Below, in pieces: positions 1 to 13,257 of a stretch of 64,000 nt of DNA; the stretch's first letter is position 1; each line of letters opens with the position of its first letter. Under the pieces are notes generated by a model. That model ran no database searches. It saw only the letters and a list, made by a program, of their open reading frames with translations, and was not told where the DNA came from. Made by a program: the position numbers and the translations under genes. This DNA is from Rutidosis leptorrhynchoides (taxonomy: Eukaryota > Streptophyta > Magnoliopsida > Asterales > Asteraceae). The stretch spans positions 364,814,001-364,878,000 of the forward strand of contig NC_092337.1 in assembly GCF_046630445.1 (NCBI RefSeq). Direction: 5' to 3'.

Positions 1-2428
1 CTATAACTCACTTTCACAGATTTTTACTTCGTCGGGAAGTAAGACTTGGCCACTGGTTGATTCACGAACCTATAACAATATATACATATATATCAAAGTA
101 TGTTCAAAATATATTTACAACACTTTTAATATATTTTGATGTTTTAAGTTTATTAAGTCAGCTGTCCTCGTTAGTAACCTACAACTAATTGTCCACAGTT
201 AGATGTACAGAAATAAATCGATAAATATTATCTTGAATCAATCCACGACCCAGTGTATACGTATCTCAGTATTGATCACAACTCAAACTATATATATTTT
301 GGAATCAACCTCAACCCTGTATAGCTAACTCCAACATTCACATATAGAGTGTCTATGGTTGTTCCGAAATATATATAGATGTGTCAACATGATAGGTCGA
401 AACATTGTATACGTGTCTATGGTATCTCAAGATTACATAATATACAATACAAGTTGATTAAGTTATGGTTGGAATAGATTTGTTACCAATTTTCACGTAG
501 TTAAAATGAGAAAAATTATCCAATCTTGTTTTACCCATAACTTCTTCATTTTAAATCCGTTTTGAGTGAATCAAATTGCTATGGTTTCATATTGAACTCT
601 ATTTTATGAATCTAAACAGAAAAGTATAGGTTTATATTCGGAAAAATAAGTTACAAGTCGTTTTTGTAAAGGTAGTCATTTCAGTCGAAAGAACGACGTC
701 TAGATTACCATTTTAGAAAACATACTTCCACTTTGAGTTTAATCATAATTTTTGGATATAGTTTCATGTTCATAATAAAAATCATTTTCTCAGAATAACA
801 ACTTTAAAATCAAAGTTTATCATAGTTTTTAATTAACTAACCCAAAACAGCCCGCGGTGTTACTACGACGGCGTAAATCCGGTTTTACGGTGTTTTTCGT
901 GTTTCCAGGTTTTAAATCATTAAGTTAGCATATCATATAGATATAGAACATGTGTTTAGTTGATTTTAAAAGTCAAGTTAGAAGGATTAACTTTTGTTTG
1001 CGAACAAGTTTAGAATTAACTAAACTATGTTCTAGTGATTACAAGTTTAAACCTTCGAATAAGATAGCTTTATATGTATGAATCGAATGATGTTATGAAC
1101 ATCATTACTACCTTAAGTTCCTTGGATAAACCTACTGGAAAAGAGAAAAATGGATCTAGCTTCAATGGATCCTTGGATGGCTCGAAGTTCTTGAAGCAGA
1201 ATCATGACACGAAAACAAGTTCAAGTAAGATCATCACTTGAAATAAGATTGTTATAGTTATAGAAATTGAACCAAAGTTTGAATATGATTATTACCTTGT
1301 ATTAGAATGATAACCTACTGTAAGAAACAAAGATTTCTTGAGGTTGGATGATCACCTTACAAGATTGGAAGTGAGCTAGCAAACTTGAAAGTATTCTTGA
1401 TTTTATGAAACTAGAACTTTTAGAATTTATGAAGAACACTTAGAACTTGAAGATAGAACTTGAGAGAGATCAATTAGATGAAGAAAATTGAAGAATGAAA
1501 GTGTTTGTAGGTGTTTTTGGTCGTTGGTGTATGGATTAGATATAAAGGATATGTTATTTTGTTTTCATGTAAATAAGTCATGAATGATTACTCATATTTT
1601 TGTAATTTTATGAGATATTTCATGCTAGTTGCCAAATGATGGTTCCCACATGTGTTAGGTGACTCACATGGGCTGCTAAGAGCTGATCATTGGAGTGTAT
1701 ATACCAATAGTACATACATCTAAAAGCTGTGTATTGTACGAGTACGAATACGGGTGCATACGAGTAGAATTGTTGATGAAACTGAACGAGGATCTAATTG
1801 TAAGCATTTTTGTTAAGTAGAAGTATTTTGATAAGTGTCTTGAAGTCTTTCAAAAGTGTATGAATACATATTAAAACACTACATGTATATACATTTTAAC
1901 TGAGTCGTTAAGTCATCGTTAGTCGTTACATGTAAATGTTGTTTTGAAACCTTTAGGTTAACGATCTTGTTAAATGTTGTTAACCCAATGTTTATAATAT
2001 CAAAAGAGATTTTAAATTATTATATTATCATGATATTATGATGTACGAATATCTCTTAATATGATATATATACATTAAATGTCGTTACAACGATAAACGT
2101 TACATATATGTCTCGTTTCAAAATCATTAAGTTAGTAGTCTTGTTTTTACATATGTAGTTCATTGTTAATATAATTAATGATATGTTTACTTATCATAAT
2201 ATCATGTTAACTATATATATAACCATATATATGTCATCATATAGTTTTTTACAAGTTTTAACGTTCGTGAATCACCGGTCAACTTGGGTGGTCAATTGTC
2301 TATATGAAACATATTTCAATTAATCAAGTCTTAACAAGTTTGATTGCTTAACATGTTGGAAATATTTAATCATGTAAATATCAATCTCAATTAATATATA
2401 TAAACATGGAAAAGTTCGGGTCACTACA
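1..2428 (-). mobile_element. LTR-like unit, copy 1 (Ty3/gypsy type, minus strand)
   Basis: Read on the minus strand, a unit begins at 2428 with TGTAGTGACCCG, an LTR-type start, and runs leftward out of the window. Positions 306-2428 repeat almost base for base at 2429-4727. The leftmost 300 bases match, in reverse, internal sequence of the complete elements at 14293 and 49867 (compare 19790-20030 and 54460-54700), so the unit belongs to the same group. No coding capacity was seen. It appears to be inserted into copy 2 at CAACC (2429-2433); the other end lies outside the window, so the target duplication cannot be tested. Confidence 0.65.
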
Positions 2429-4727
2429 CAACCTCAACCCTGTATAGCTAACTCCAACATTCACATATAGAGTGTCTATGGTTGTTCCGAAATATATATA
2501 GATGTGTCGACATGATAGGTCGAAACATTGTATACGTGTCTATGGTATCTCAAGATTACATAATATACAATACAAGTTGATTAAGTTATGGTTGGAATAG
2601 ATTTGTTACCAATTTTCACGTAGCTAAAATGAGAAAAATTATCCAATCTTGTTTTACCCATAACTTCTTCATTTTAAATCCGTTTTGAGTGAATCAAATT
2701 GCTAGGGTTTCATATTGAACTCTATTTTATGAATCTAAACAGAAAAAGTATAGGTTTATAGTCAGAAAAATAAGTTACAAGTCGTTTTTGTAAAGGTAGA
2801 CATTTCAGTCGAAAGAACGACGTCTAGATGACCATTTTAGAAAACATACTTCCACTTTGAGTTTAAAAATAATTTTTGGATATAGTTTCATGTTCATAAT
2901 AAAAATCATTTTCTCAGAATAACAACTTTTAAATCAAAGTTTATCATAGTTTTTAATTAACTAACCCAAAACAGCCCGCGGTGTTACTACGACGGCGTAA
3001 ATCCTGTTTTACGGTGTTTTTCATGTTTCCAGGTTTAAATTCATTAAGTTAGCATATCATATAGATATAGAACATGTGTTTAGTTGATTTTAAAAGTTAA
3101 GTTAGAAGGATTAACTTTTGTTTGCGAACAAGTTTAGAATTAACTAAACTATGTTCTAGTGATTACAAGTTTAAACCTTCGAATAAGATAGCTTTATATG
3201 TATGAATAGAATGATGTTATGAACATCATTACTACCTTAAGTTCCTTGGATAAACCTACTGGAAAAGAGAAAAATGGTTCTAGCTTCAACGGATCCTTGG
3301 ATGGCTCGAAGTTCTTGAAGCAGAATCATGACACGAAAACAAGTTCAAGTAAGATCATCACTTGAAATAAGATTGTTATAGTTATAGAAATTGAACCAAA
3401 GTTTGAATATGATTATTACCTTGTATTAGAATGATAACCTACTGTAAGAAAAAAAGATTTCTTGAGGTTGGATGATCACCTTACAAGATTGGAAGTGAGC
3501 TAGCAAACTTGAAAGTATTCTTGATTTTATGTAACTAGAACTTGTAGAATATATGAAGAACACTTAGAACTTGAAGATAGAACTTGAGAGAGATCAATTA
3601 GATGAATAAAATTGAAGAATGATAGTGTTTGTAGGTGTTTTTGGTCGTTGATGTATGGATTAGATATAAAGGATAAGTAATTTTGTTTTCCTGTAAATAA
3701 GTCATGAATGATTACTCATATTTTTGTAATTTTATGAGATATTTTATGCTAGTTGCCAAATGATGGTTCCCACATGTGTTAGGTGACTCACATGGGCTAC
3801 TAAGAGCTGATCATTGGAGTGTATATACCAATAGTACATACATCTAAAAGCTGTGTATTGTACGAGTACGAATACGGGTGCATACGAGTAGAATTGTTGA
3901 TGAAACTGAACGAGGATGTAATTGTAAGCATTTTTGTTAAGTAGAAGTATTTTGATAAGTGTATTAAAGTCTTTCAAAAGTGTATGAATACATATTAAAA
4001 CACTACATGTATATACATTTTAACTGAGTCGTTAAGTCATCGTTAGTCGTTACATGTAAATGTTGTTTTGAAACCTTTAGGTTAACGATCTTGTTGAATG
4101 CTGTTAACCCATTATTTATTATAACAAATGAGATGTTAAATTGTTATATTATCATGATATTATGATATATAATATATCTTAGTATGATATATATACAGTT
4201 AAATGTCGTTACAACGATAATCGTTACATATATGTCTCGTTTCGAAATCATTAAGTTAGTAGTCTTATTTTTACATATGTATTTCATTGTTAATACACTT
4301 AATAATATATTTACTTATCATTTAACATAATTAACCAAGTGTATCAATATCTTAATATGATTCATATGTACCTAGTAGGACGTTGTTATAAAGATAATCG
4401 TTATATATATCGTTTTCGAGTTTCTTAAATTAATAGTCTCATTTTTATGTATATAACTCATTGTTAAAATACCTAATGAGATACATACTTATAATAAAAT
4501 CATGTTAACTATATATATAACCATATATATGTCATCGTATAGTTTTTACAAGTTTTAACGTTCGTGAATCACCGGTCAACTTGGGTGGTCAATTGTCTAT
4601 ATGAAACCTATTTCAATTAATCAAGTCTTAACAAGTTTGATTGCTTAACATGTTGGAAACACTTAATCATGTAAATAACAATTTCATTTAATATATATAT
4701 AAACATGGAAAAGTTCGGGTCACTACA
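2429..4727 (-). mobile_element. LTR-like unit, copy 2 (minus strand)
   Basis: Direct repeat of 306-2428 with only scattered substitutions by eye. On the minus strand it starts at 4727 with the same TGTAGTGACCCG end. It is about 175 bp longer than copy 1 because 4321-4495 is an extra diverged copy of the AT-rich stretch just before it (4150-4320). The sequence beyond 4727 reads, on the minus strand, like the interior of a related LTR (its AATTAGGGAACAG also occurs at 17431), so the unit was probably inserted into an older LTR. Confidence 0.65.
4321..4495. repeat. Extra diverged sub-repeat in LTR-like unit 2
   Basis: The stretch resembles the preceding 170 bp: both contain a cgttgttataaagataatcgt-like phrase, ATATAT runs, and a 'cattgttaa' followed by 'ttacttat'. 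It is absent from the corresponding place in the first unit (about 2170-2200), which accounts for most of the length difference between the two units. Confidence 0.6.
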
Positions 4728-6880
4728 TCTGTTCCCTAATTCTTAGGTTACCAAGCTAAAATAATAATAAGTACAGATATCTGGTATAACAAAACAATCG
4801 TAGAATGTAGTTTCATGAACTTGTGCTTATTTTGTAAAACATTTATAAATTTGCAAGTGTTCTCATCCCAAAATAATTTAAATAGTAAAAATGGGACTAT
4901 AACTCACTTGTGATGATTTCTGAAAAGATGGTAATAAGACTTGGCCTTTGACAAATTCACGAACCTAATAATAAAATTCTTGTGTCAATATATATATATA
5001 ATTAATATTCCATACTTATGATACTTGTGATAATTTTAATTGTCCAATAATCGGTTTATATATATATAATCTTAGAATTACCCCACGACGTATTGTATAC
5101 GTATTGTCCTTGCATCAACCCAGAGACGTATTGTATACGTATTGTCTTAGAATTAACTAAGACGTATTGTGTACGTATTATCTTAGGATTTATCAAAACG
5201 TATTGTATACTTATTGTGTTAGGACGTACCAAGAATATTATTATACATATATACAATTACAGAATTAACCAAGATTATAATATTTTATTATACTACTGAT
5301 AACATGTCCAAATATATATATAGGATATAGGAAAAGTTAACAAGGATATGGTTAACATCCATTTTTATTAATCAAAACCGTAGCTAAAAACAAGCAAAAA
5401 TATCCAATTTTGTTTTACCCATAATTTCTTCGTTAAAAATCCGTTTTGAGTGATTCGACTTGCCATAGTTTTGTATCGAACTGTTATTTAATAATCTAAT
5501 CAGAAAAAGTATATGTTTATAGTCAAAAATACAGCTTAGGTGTCAAATATAAGAAGATAGTCATATCCGTCGTAAGAACGACATCTTGATGACCCTTTTG
5601 AAAAACATACTTCCAATTAGAGTTTAACCATGGATTTTGGACATATTTTATATCCATATAAAATAAGATTTTTCACCAAAGGAAATCTTTTAATTCAAAG
5701 TTTAAGATATGTTTTTAAAATTAAACCCAAAACAGCCCCCGTTCGACTAAGACGGCGTATATTCGATTTTAAGGTGTTCTTCGTGTTTACAAGTTTTATA
5801 TCCTTATGTTAGCTTGACATACAGTCATGATACATGTGTTGAAGTATTTTAAAAAGTCAAGTTAGAAGGATTAAGTTTATTTGCAAACAAGTTTAGAAAT
5901 AATCTAAACTATGTTCTTGTTGTTATTAGTTATAAACTCAAAATATGATAGTTATATGAATATGAATCGGATAAGATTACGAATAAGGTTACTACCTCAA
6001 ATCAAATGAATAAAGTTGCTGGAGAAATAAGTAGAATATCTTGAGTTCAAAGATACCCTTGATGGCTTGGAATTTCTTGAAGCAGAATCATGACACGAAA
6101 ACAAGTTCAAGTAAGATTGCTACTTGATTTAAGATAGTTATGTTTATAGGAATTGAACTAAAGTTTGACTATGATTATTAACTTGATAAAAAGGAGTAGA
6201 GTTGATGAGTTAAGAAGGTATTCTTGAAGCTAGTTTATGATCAAATTGATGAAGACTTGCTAGTACTTGAAATATGTGTGTTTAAAAGAGTTTAAAGAGT
6301 AAGAAATGGAGAGATTGCTTATAGCTCTTGTGTGTGTGAATTATGATAGTGAATTGTAAGTAAGATTGAATAAAAATGAGTAAAAATGATGCTAGTAGTC
6401 GTGGTCTTTTATGGCTAAAGGATGATTAATGATTTTTTTGTAATGTTATGTAATAATTCATGATAAAATGGATGATTAATAAGTTCTTTTGTAATCTTGC
6501 TAAATAATTGATACTAGATTACAAAGAATAGTTCCCACATGTTTCTTAATCATTTAGGGCTGCTAAGGAGCTGATTATTGAAGTGTATATACCAATAGTA
6601 AATACATATATAAGCTGTGTATTGTACGAGTACGAATACGGGTGCATACGAGTAGAATTGTTGACGAAACTGAACGAGGATGTAATTGTAAGAATTTTTG
6701 TCAAGTAGAAGTACTTTGATATATGTCTTGAAGTCTTTCAAAAGTGTACTAATACATCTTAAAACACTACATGTATATACATTTTAACGGAGTCGTTAAG
6801 TCATCGTTAGTCGTTACATGTAAGTGTTGTTTTGAGACCTTTAAGTTAAGGAATCTCTCAGAATAAGTTAGGATTCAGTG
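4728..6880 (-). mobile_element. Diverged, truncated third LTR-like unit
   Basis: Positions 4897-5060 resemble the start of the window (shared 'ctataactcact', 'aagacttggcc' and 'ttcacgaacct'). Positions about 5340-6850 resemble 2600-4090 of copy 2, including 'ttttgttttaccca', 'gcagaatcatgacacgaaaa' and 'gtacgagtacgaatacggg'. Divergence is far higher than between copies 1 and 2, so this is the older copy. On the minus strand the unit is cut near 6850, where it abuts integrase sequence. Short phrases around the motif 'acgtattgtatacgta' repeat at 5085-5225. Confidence 0.55.
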
Positions 6881-6935
6881 TCGCCTAAGAATGAGTATCA
6901 AATAAGATTCCTGGCTAGTCCTTAAGATTGAATTC

Positions 6936-7172
6936 AAATCACTGAAGTGACGGGATACGATTTCCTTTATGTATCGTTGTGCAAGTCTGTCGATTGTATA
7001 GGTTTCTTTCATGGCTAGAAAGTGAGCAGATTTGGTGAGATGGTCAATAATAATCCAGATACTGTCTTAACCGCCTACCGTTTTTGGTAGCTTCGTGATG
7101 AAATCTATTGTTATTCCCTCCCATTTCTATTGTGGGATTTCGGGTTGTTGAAGTAACCTAGATGGCTTTTGG
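6936..7172 (-). pseudogene. Ty3/gypsy integrase fragment (broken)
   Basis: The minus-strand translation shows the hallmark start of a gypsy/chromovirus integrase core. It reads LLQQPEIP, then a stop, KWEGITIDFITKLPK, a second stop, then DSIWIIIDHLTKSAHF and a YIKEIVSRH-like stretch. The Asp of IDFI would be the first residue of the DDE triad. Similarity stops before the second catalytic Asp (usually ISDRD), so the domain is cut as well as interrupted by two in-frame stops. It fits the pol region of the minus-strand element whose LTR is at 28791-31575. It cannot be functional. Confidence 0.8.
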
Positions 7173-8807
7173 CTCACCATTCTCGCGAGGTATACGAATA
7201 ATCTTCTCACTATAAATAACTTTCGCTTTCATCCTTGAAAGTCAGTTCATTCCAACTATTTCATCAAAGCTTCCTAACTTGATGAGTATTAGGTTAATCC
7301 TAAGGTTCATTCCAACTTTTACATCAAGCTTCCTATCTTGATGAGTATTAGGTTAATCTTAAGGTCCATTCCAACCAAATCTTATTATACTGCCATGAAA
7401 AGTTTTATCAATCTTCTCAAATAACATCTGCTTGTGTGTAGGTAACTAATCCTTTCCAGCTACTACTTTAAAACTTCCAAGTTTTGTTGGCATGAGGTCA
7501 TCTCCAATGACCCACCTGTTAATTTTAAGGTACTACCTTAAATTATTCCTCTATCTCTGCCAGCTTACCATTAGCTTGTCCTATAGAATACTTAACTCTC
7601 ATGGTTGTTAATGGCTTAATAGTCATAACACTAAGGTTCTTAGATATAAAGTTTCTATCACTCTAGTATTAAACAACTTTGAGAAAATAAAACGTTGTGA
7701 CAAATCATACCCTAACTATAATCAGGATCCATAGCTGAGATAACGATTGCTCTACCGCAAGTAAGTCCAAAGTTTTTTTCCTATTTGAGAACTTTTTCCT
7801 TAAGTATCCAGGGTGTCTATATCCATAACAAATTTTCGGGTTATCAATTCTGCAATCAAGGCCCTTCTTGTACAGTATTTGGGCTAAGTGGTTATTCTTT
7901 CCTTACCTCTAACAGACCATAATGCGTATACTCAAGGGGTTCCTACCAAAATTTCCTTTGAATCGCTTCATATTCCTTATATAGTAACATTGGGACTTCT
8001 GCATGATTTACTTCAATATAATCACGCTGGCCTGGCGTCATTATATTGTACTAAATCGTACGTTCATTCCAATATCATTCCATATGGTCAATGTAACGTG
8101 ATCACTTCCAGTTCTACTCAATTTCATATAACGGTGCTTTATCTATGCTATCTCAAAACAATATCTACATAATTAATCTCACGGTTTCTCGGTGTGGTGT
8201 GTAGGTTCTGTAGGTCATGCACCAATGCCTAAATGCCCCGAATTTCTTCAAAATGTTCGGGTTCAGGTAACGTCGTTAGGTTCCTTTCTAGAAATTCAAT
8301 TTGGGTCTCGCGTCAAGTTATACATGTAGCAAGTAGTAATACGATATGTTTTGAGGTGACTCGCAAGTCTTTGGGTATGGCTGAGCATCAGTGGAAGACA
8401 CTACGACCTTGTGAAAGGAGATGCCTTCCCGACTTCTCCAATGTCTAAGAGTGTTAGGGACCTAAGTCCAGAAGTGTCGTTAGATCGTCGAGTAGTGGTG
8501 TAGAATGAAAGAGATAAGTGACGGTCATGAAATCGTACGGGATACGGGTCACCTCGCGGAAACTGAACATCTTTCTAATGTTTATACGTTGTACGTGGCT
8601 AATTAGGGTAAGCTCGGGGTGCAGTTACTCTGACAAGTCCTCGCATGTCTCCTCCTCCAAGGATCAACCTTAGTGGGTGTGTAATCCGAGGAGTACTCCT
8701 CCTAGATTGCGTGAAGTAATGTTTCGATCTCCGGAACGGTGGAACGATAGTAACAGGTGGATTACAATACTAATCCTTAGGGTTAGACGTGTGGGAAAAG
8801 GGTTCAT
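7173..8807 (-). mobile_element. Decayed gag-pol region of the minus-strand gypsy element
   Basis: This stretch lies between the integrase remnant and the insertion point of the 8813-28383 element. Its other side continues at 28389 as the leader of the minus-strand element. No open frame longer than about 95 codons is present and no RT or RNase H motif could be read. At roughly 1.6 kb it is too short for intact gag plus protease-RT-RNase H, so it is decayed and probably internally deleted. A phrase of about 60 bp (catcaagcttcct...gatgagtattaggtt) occurs twice at 7260-7375. Confidence 0.5.
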
Positions 8808-9282
8808 AAAAATGATAGTGCTCTAAATGAACATATAATTAGTAGCAATATCCTTCCAATATGTAAAGTTTTCAGTTGCAAATGTTCTATTTTCAAGTAA
8901 TATTCATTTATATTAAATAAGTGCGAAGACAAAAGGCGAAAACGAAGATTTGAAGACGCAAACGTCCAAAAAGCTCAAATGTACAAGATACAATTCAAAT
9001 GGTTCAATTTATTGATAAGAAACGTCTAAAAATGACAAGAGTACAAGTTGCGGAACGCAAAGTACAAGATATTAAATTATACGAAAGGACGTTCGAAAAT
9101 CCGGAACCGGGACATGAGCCAACTATCAACGCCCGACGCAACGGACTAAAAATTATGAGTCAACTATGCACAAGAATATAATATAATATTTAAATAATTA
9201 TATAAATTATTTATATATTATATATATTTTAAATAAAACGTCGACAAGTAAAAATCCAAAAGTTGGTGAGCTGGAATCCTGT

Positions 9283-9337
9283 CCTCCACGATCGCGGAGC
9301 TGTAAAGGCTAAAACCTCCACGATCGCGGAGCTGTAA
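9283..9337 (+). repeat. Tandem GC-rich 24-bp motif
   Basis: The phrase cctccacgatcgcggagctg followed by taaa occurs at 9283-9306 and again at 9314-9337. Each copy contains a near-palindrome around CGATCGCG. Related 'ctcgcgga' phrases occur in the leader at 10977-11025. The motif stands out against the AT-rich LTR. Confidence 0.75.
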
Positions 9338-9404
9338 AAATCAGATTTAGCCTATAAAAGGCCGAGCATTCTGCCGAGTTACCTACACCATATCTATATC
9401 TTTC

Positions 9405-9408
9405 TGTA

Positions 9409-9452
<44 letters not shown>
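9405..9452. repeat. (TA)n microsatellite
   Basis: Nearly uninterrupted TA dinucleotides, broken once by 'catata', inside the 5' LTR of the Tat/Athila-like element. Confidence 0.9.
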
Positions 9453-9459
<7 letters not shown>

Positions 9460-10805
9460 TATTAGTTTAGTTGTATATTAGTTTAGATTAGGTAATGTAA
9501 AGGTTATTTTACGGGTTTTGAAGTCGAAATTCTGTCCGTGTAAAGCTACGCGATAAATAATCAATGTAAGTTATGTTCTCCTCTTTAAAATTAATGTCTC
9601 ATAACTAAGTTGTTATTATGCTTATTTAAAACGAAAGTAATCATGATGTTGAGCTAAATACTAAAATTGGGTAATTGGGCTTTGTACCATAATTGGGGTT
9701 TGGACAAAAGAACGACACTTGTGGAAATTAGACTATGGGCTATTAATGGGCTTTATATTTGTTTAACTAAATGATAGTTTGTTAATTTTAATATAAAGAT
9801 TTACAATTGGACGTACCTATAAATAACCATATACACTCGATCGGACACGATGGGCGGGATATTTATATGTACGAATAATCGTTCATTTAACCGGACACGG
9901 GAATGGATTAATAGTTAATAGATTTATTAAAACAAGGGTGAAATTATGTACAAGGACACTTGGCGTAATTGTTAACAAAGTATTAAAACCTTGGGTTACA
10001 CGCAGTCGATATCCTGGTGTAATTATTAAACAAAGTATTAAAACCTTGTTACAGTTTAAGTCCCCAATTAGTTGGAATATTTGACTTCGGGTATACTTGA
10101 CGAGGACACTCGCACTTTATATTTATGACTGATGGACTGTTATGGACAAAAACCAGACGGACATATTAAATAATCCAGGACAAAGAACAATTAACCCATG
10201 AGAATAAACTAAAATCAACACGTCAAACATCATGATTATGGAAGTTTAAATAAGCATAATTTCTTTATTTTCATATTTAATTGCACTTCTAATTATCGCA
10301 CTTTTATTTATCGTCATTGTATTTAATTGCACTTTTAATTATCACACTTTTTAATTATCGCAATTTTATTTCATCGCACTTTTATTTATTGCAATTTCAT
10401 TATCGTTATTTACTTTACGCTTTAAATTAAGTATTTTATTTATTTAATATTTTACATTAGGTTTTAACTGCGACTAAAGTTTTAAAATCGACAAACCGGT
10501 CATTAAACGGTAAAAACCCCCTTTTTATAATAATAATATTACTTATATATATTTGTATTTTTATAAATTAAAACTAATATAGCGTTAAGCTTTGTTTAAA
10601 AGATTCCCTGTGGAACGAACCGGACTTACTAAAAACTACACTACTGTACGATTAGGTACACTGCCTATAAGTGTTGTAGCAAGGTTTAGGTATATCCATT
10701 CTATAAATAAATAAATATCTTGTGTAAAATTGTATCGTATTTAATAGTATTTCCTAGTAAAAATAAAGCTATTTCATATACACCTCGCATAACATCAAGT
10801 ATTTT

Positions 10806-10823
10806 TGGCGCCGCTGCCGGGGA
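10806..10823 (+). other. Primer-binding site (TGGCGCC type)
   Basis: TGGCGCCGCTGCCGGGGA lies nine bases after the 5' LTR ends. TGG complements the CCA end of a tRNA, and this type of PBS is usual in Tat/Athila-lineage elements, where a tRNA-Asp-like primer is inferred. Confidence 0.8.
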
Positions 10824-11919
10824 ATCGGCGAAACGCTATATTTTTTATTTTTAATATATATTTGTGTAAATATTTTTATATATAATTTTTAGAAAAACAA
10901 TTTAAAATTTAAAAAAAAAAATTAAATTTCAGAACCTGTCGAATGAAACCAGCACCTCATTTGAATTTTCACCCTCCGCGACTCGCGGATTTCGCCTGGC
11001 ACGTAGCACCGCACTCGCGGAGCCGTCTGACACGAGCCTGGTCCAGCAATTAATACGATTTAGGTTTTAATTAATTATTATTATTATTATTATTAAACCT
11101 AATTAGGTTTTATATATAATATTATTTAGTTTAAGTTTTTAATTAATTTGTAATATTAAGTTTTATTATTATTTTTAATTATATAAATTAATACTTTTTA
11201 GAAAATAATATAAAAATAATATTTTTATAAAAATTGTAACCTTAATTTTTATTTTTACTTTTTGTTTTTTTTAATCGTTTAATCGAAATTTGTATATTTA
11301 TCATTCGTAATTAGTTTTAAACTTAGTTCTTGCCGTAGTTATTTTATATTTCTAGATTTTTAGGCTTTGCCGTAAAATCCCTTAAGTGCTTTTTCTTTAA
11401 GATTAAGATTTAGGCACTTTAAAATTTTGCGACACAGTTTTTAGATTTTAGTGCCTAATTAAGTTATTGCCGTTTTGGATATAGAATTCCTTTAAGCTTT
11501 AATACCTTTAGGCGCAAATTTTTAGATTTTTAAGTTTCGACGTTTTCTTTCTTATTTTTATTTTTCAACGTTTTTCAACGCGTAATCTTTTACTTTCTTA
11601 TTTCTCGACACACTAGTTTTTAGGACATAGATTTTCTATTTCTTCTTTAAAATTCCAAACGAAAAATTATTTTAAGCGGTTAAATTGATAGACATGAAAT
11701 TTTTTGGTTCGTAGTAATAGTTGGATTTGTTAGTGGCTGAGTTGTGAACTTCCGATTTAAAGGGTTCTGGCTCCCTGCTTCATCTATTGGCTATTCGAAA
11801 CGTGGGCAAAAGCAGAAAAGTCTATTAATTTGATAACTTATATAATTTTTAGTTTTATAACTAATAGGATAATTAGTAAATGCACCACATTGTAGCTAAA
11901 ATTTGGTAATAAGCGCATT
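10824..11919 (+). other. Untranslated leader of the Tat/Athila-like element
   Basis: AT-rich, no usable reading frame, long T-rich stretches and several 'ttttagg/cgtttt' phrases. A long leader before gag is usual for this lineage. Confidence 0.55.
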
Positions 11920-11998
11920 ATGGAAAATCTCGATGATATTTTGGAAACTCTTTATGACATCTGAAATCAATTTAATCAATACTCTCAAACGGCTGAGT
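11920..11998 (+). pseudogene. Truncated gag start
   Basis: An ATG at 11920 opens MENLDDILETLYDI, then an in-frame TGA, then a short continuation. The sequence turns abruptly into the 3' tail of another element at about 11999 ('ttggggacgaaatttc'). Position after a long leader suggests the first codons of gag, but the fragment is too short to prove it. Confidence 0.4.
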
Positions 11999-12780
11999 TG
12001 GGGACGAAATTTCTTTAACGGGTAGGTACTGTGACGACCCGAAAATTTCCGACTAAATTTAAACTTTATCTTTATATTATTCTGACACGATAAGCAATGT
12101 TTGTTAAGTTAAATCTCAAGGATTTTAAACTATGTTTATACATTCATTTAAACCTCGACCAAATTCCAATGATTCACGAACCATTAAATGAACATATATG
12201 AATATGTATGTATATGTGTATATGTTATAAATTGAAAATGTCAACAAAGTATTTAAAAGTATAATGCTTTATATGAACGTATTTGTTTCAATATGATTAT
12301 CGACGAAATTAAAAAAAATATATTAAATGATTGAATTATCAGAAACATTGAATTATGATTACAAGTCTCTGTTGAGAGGTCCACTATGATTTGAGAAATC
12401 TATTCCTCTTAACGATATTCGGAATAATTTGTAAAGCTATTTATAAATAAAAATAAAAAGTGTCATTTACGAAAGTTAGACAAAAGCTAGTGGAGAATTG
12501 GTTTCCATAATATTCTATTAATCTATTTTCAAACGTACAAAAACGTTTTCAGTTTAAAAAAAACTTTATTATTAAACTTTTATAAATATCTAGAATCACT
12601 TTTGACAACTCATTACTTAACCAGTATAATAAATATAACGATATTTATATTTTATTTCATTAAATATATATAACGATTTAAATTAATATTATATATATTT
12701 ATACGCGTATTATACATACATAGTTTTTATACTTTTACTATACTTTAACTTTACCTTTACTTTACTTTTACTTTACTTTT

Positions 12781-13044
12781 ACTTTAATAATTCACTTTAA
12801 TAGTTCACTTTAATAATTCATACTTTAATAATTCACTTTAATAATTCATACTTTAATAATTCACTTTAATAATTCATACTTTAATAATTCACTTTAATAA
12901 TTCATACTTTAATAATTCACTTTAATAATTCATACTTTAATAATTCACTTTAATAATTCATACTTTAATAATTCACTTTAATAATTCATACTTTAATAAT
13001 TCACTTTAATAATTCATACTTTAATAATTCACTTTAATAATTCA
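12781..13044 (+). repeat. 28-bp minisatellite
   Basis: About eight to nine near-perfect tandem copies of a 28-bp unit made of 'actttaataattc' followed by 'actttaataattcat'. It lies in the variable segment of an LTR. Confidence 0.92.
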
Positions 13045-13128
13045 AAATCTATTATAAATAGAATTCAATAGGTTTCATTATTTCATAGAAACTTGAAAAT
13101 ATATTTCTCTAAACTCTCTCAATCGATT

Positions 13129-13257
<129 letters not shown>

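Larger units (their letters stand above)
8813..10797 (+). repeat. 5' LTR of the Tat/Athila-like element
   Basis: About 1985 bp, TG...CA. Its last 1329 bp (9469-10797) match 27050-28383 with roughly fifteen substitutions and a few indels by eye, near 1.1% divergence. It contains a (TA)n run at 9405-9452 and a short GC-rich direct repeat at 9283-9337. Confidence 0.8.

Noticed and set aside
12781-13044. CRISPR-like regularly spaced repeat
   Set aside because: It is a head-to-tail 28-bp minisatellite without unique spacers in a plant nuclear genome.
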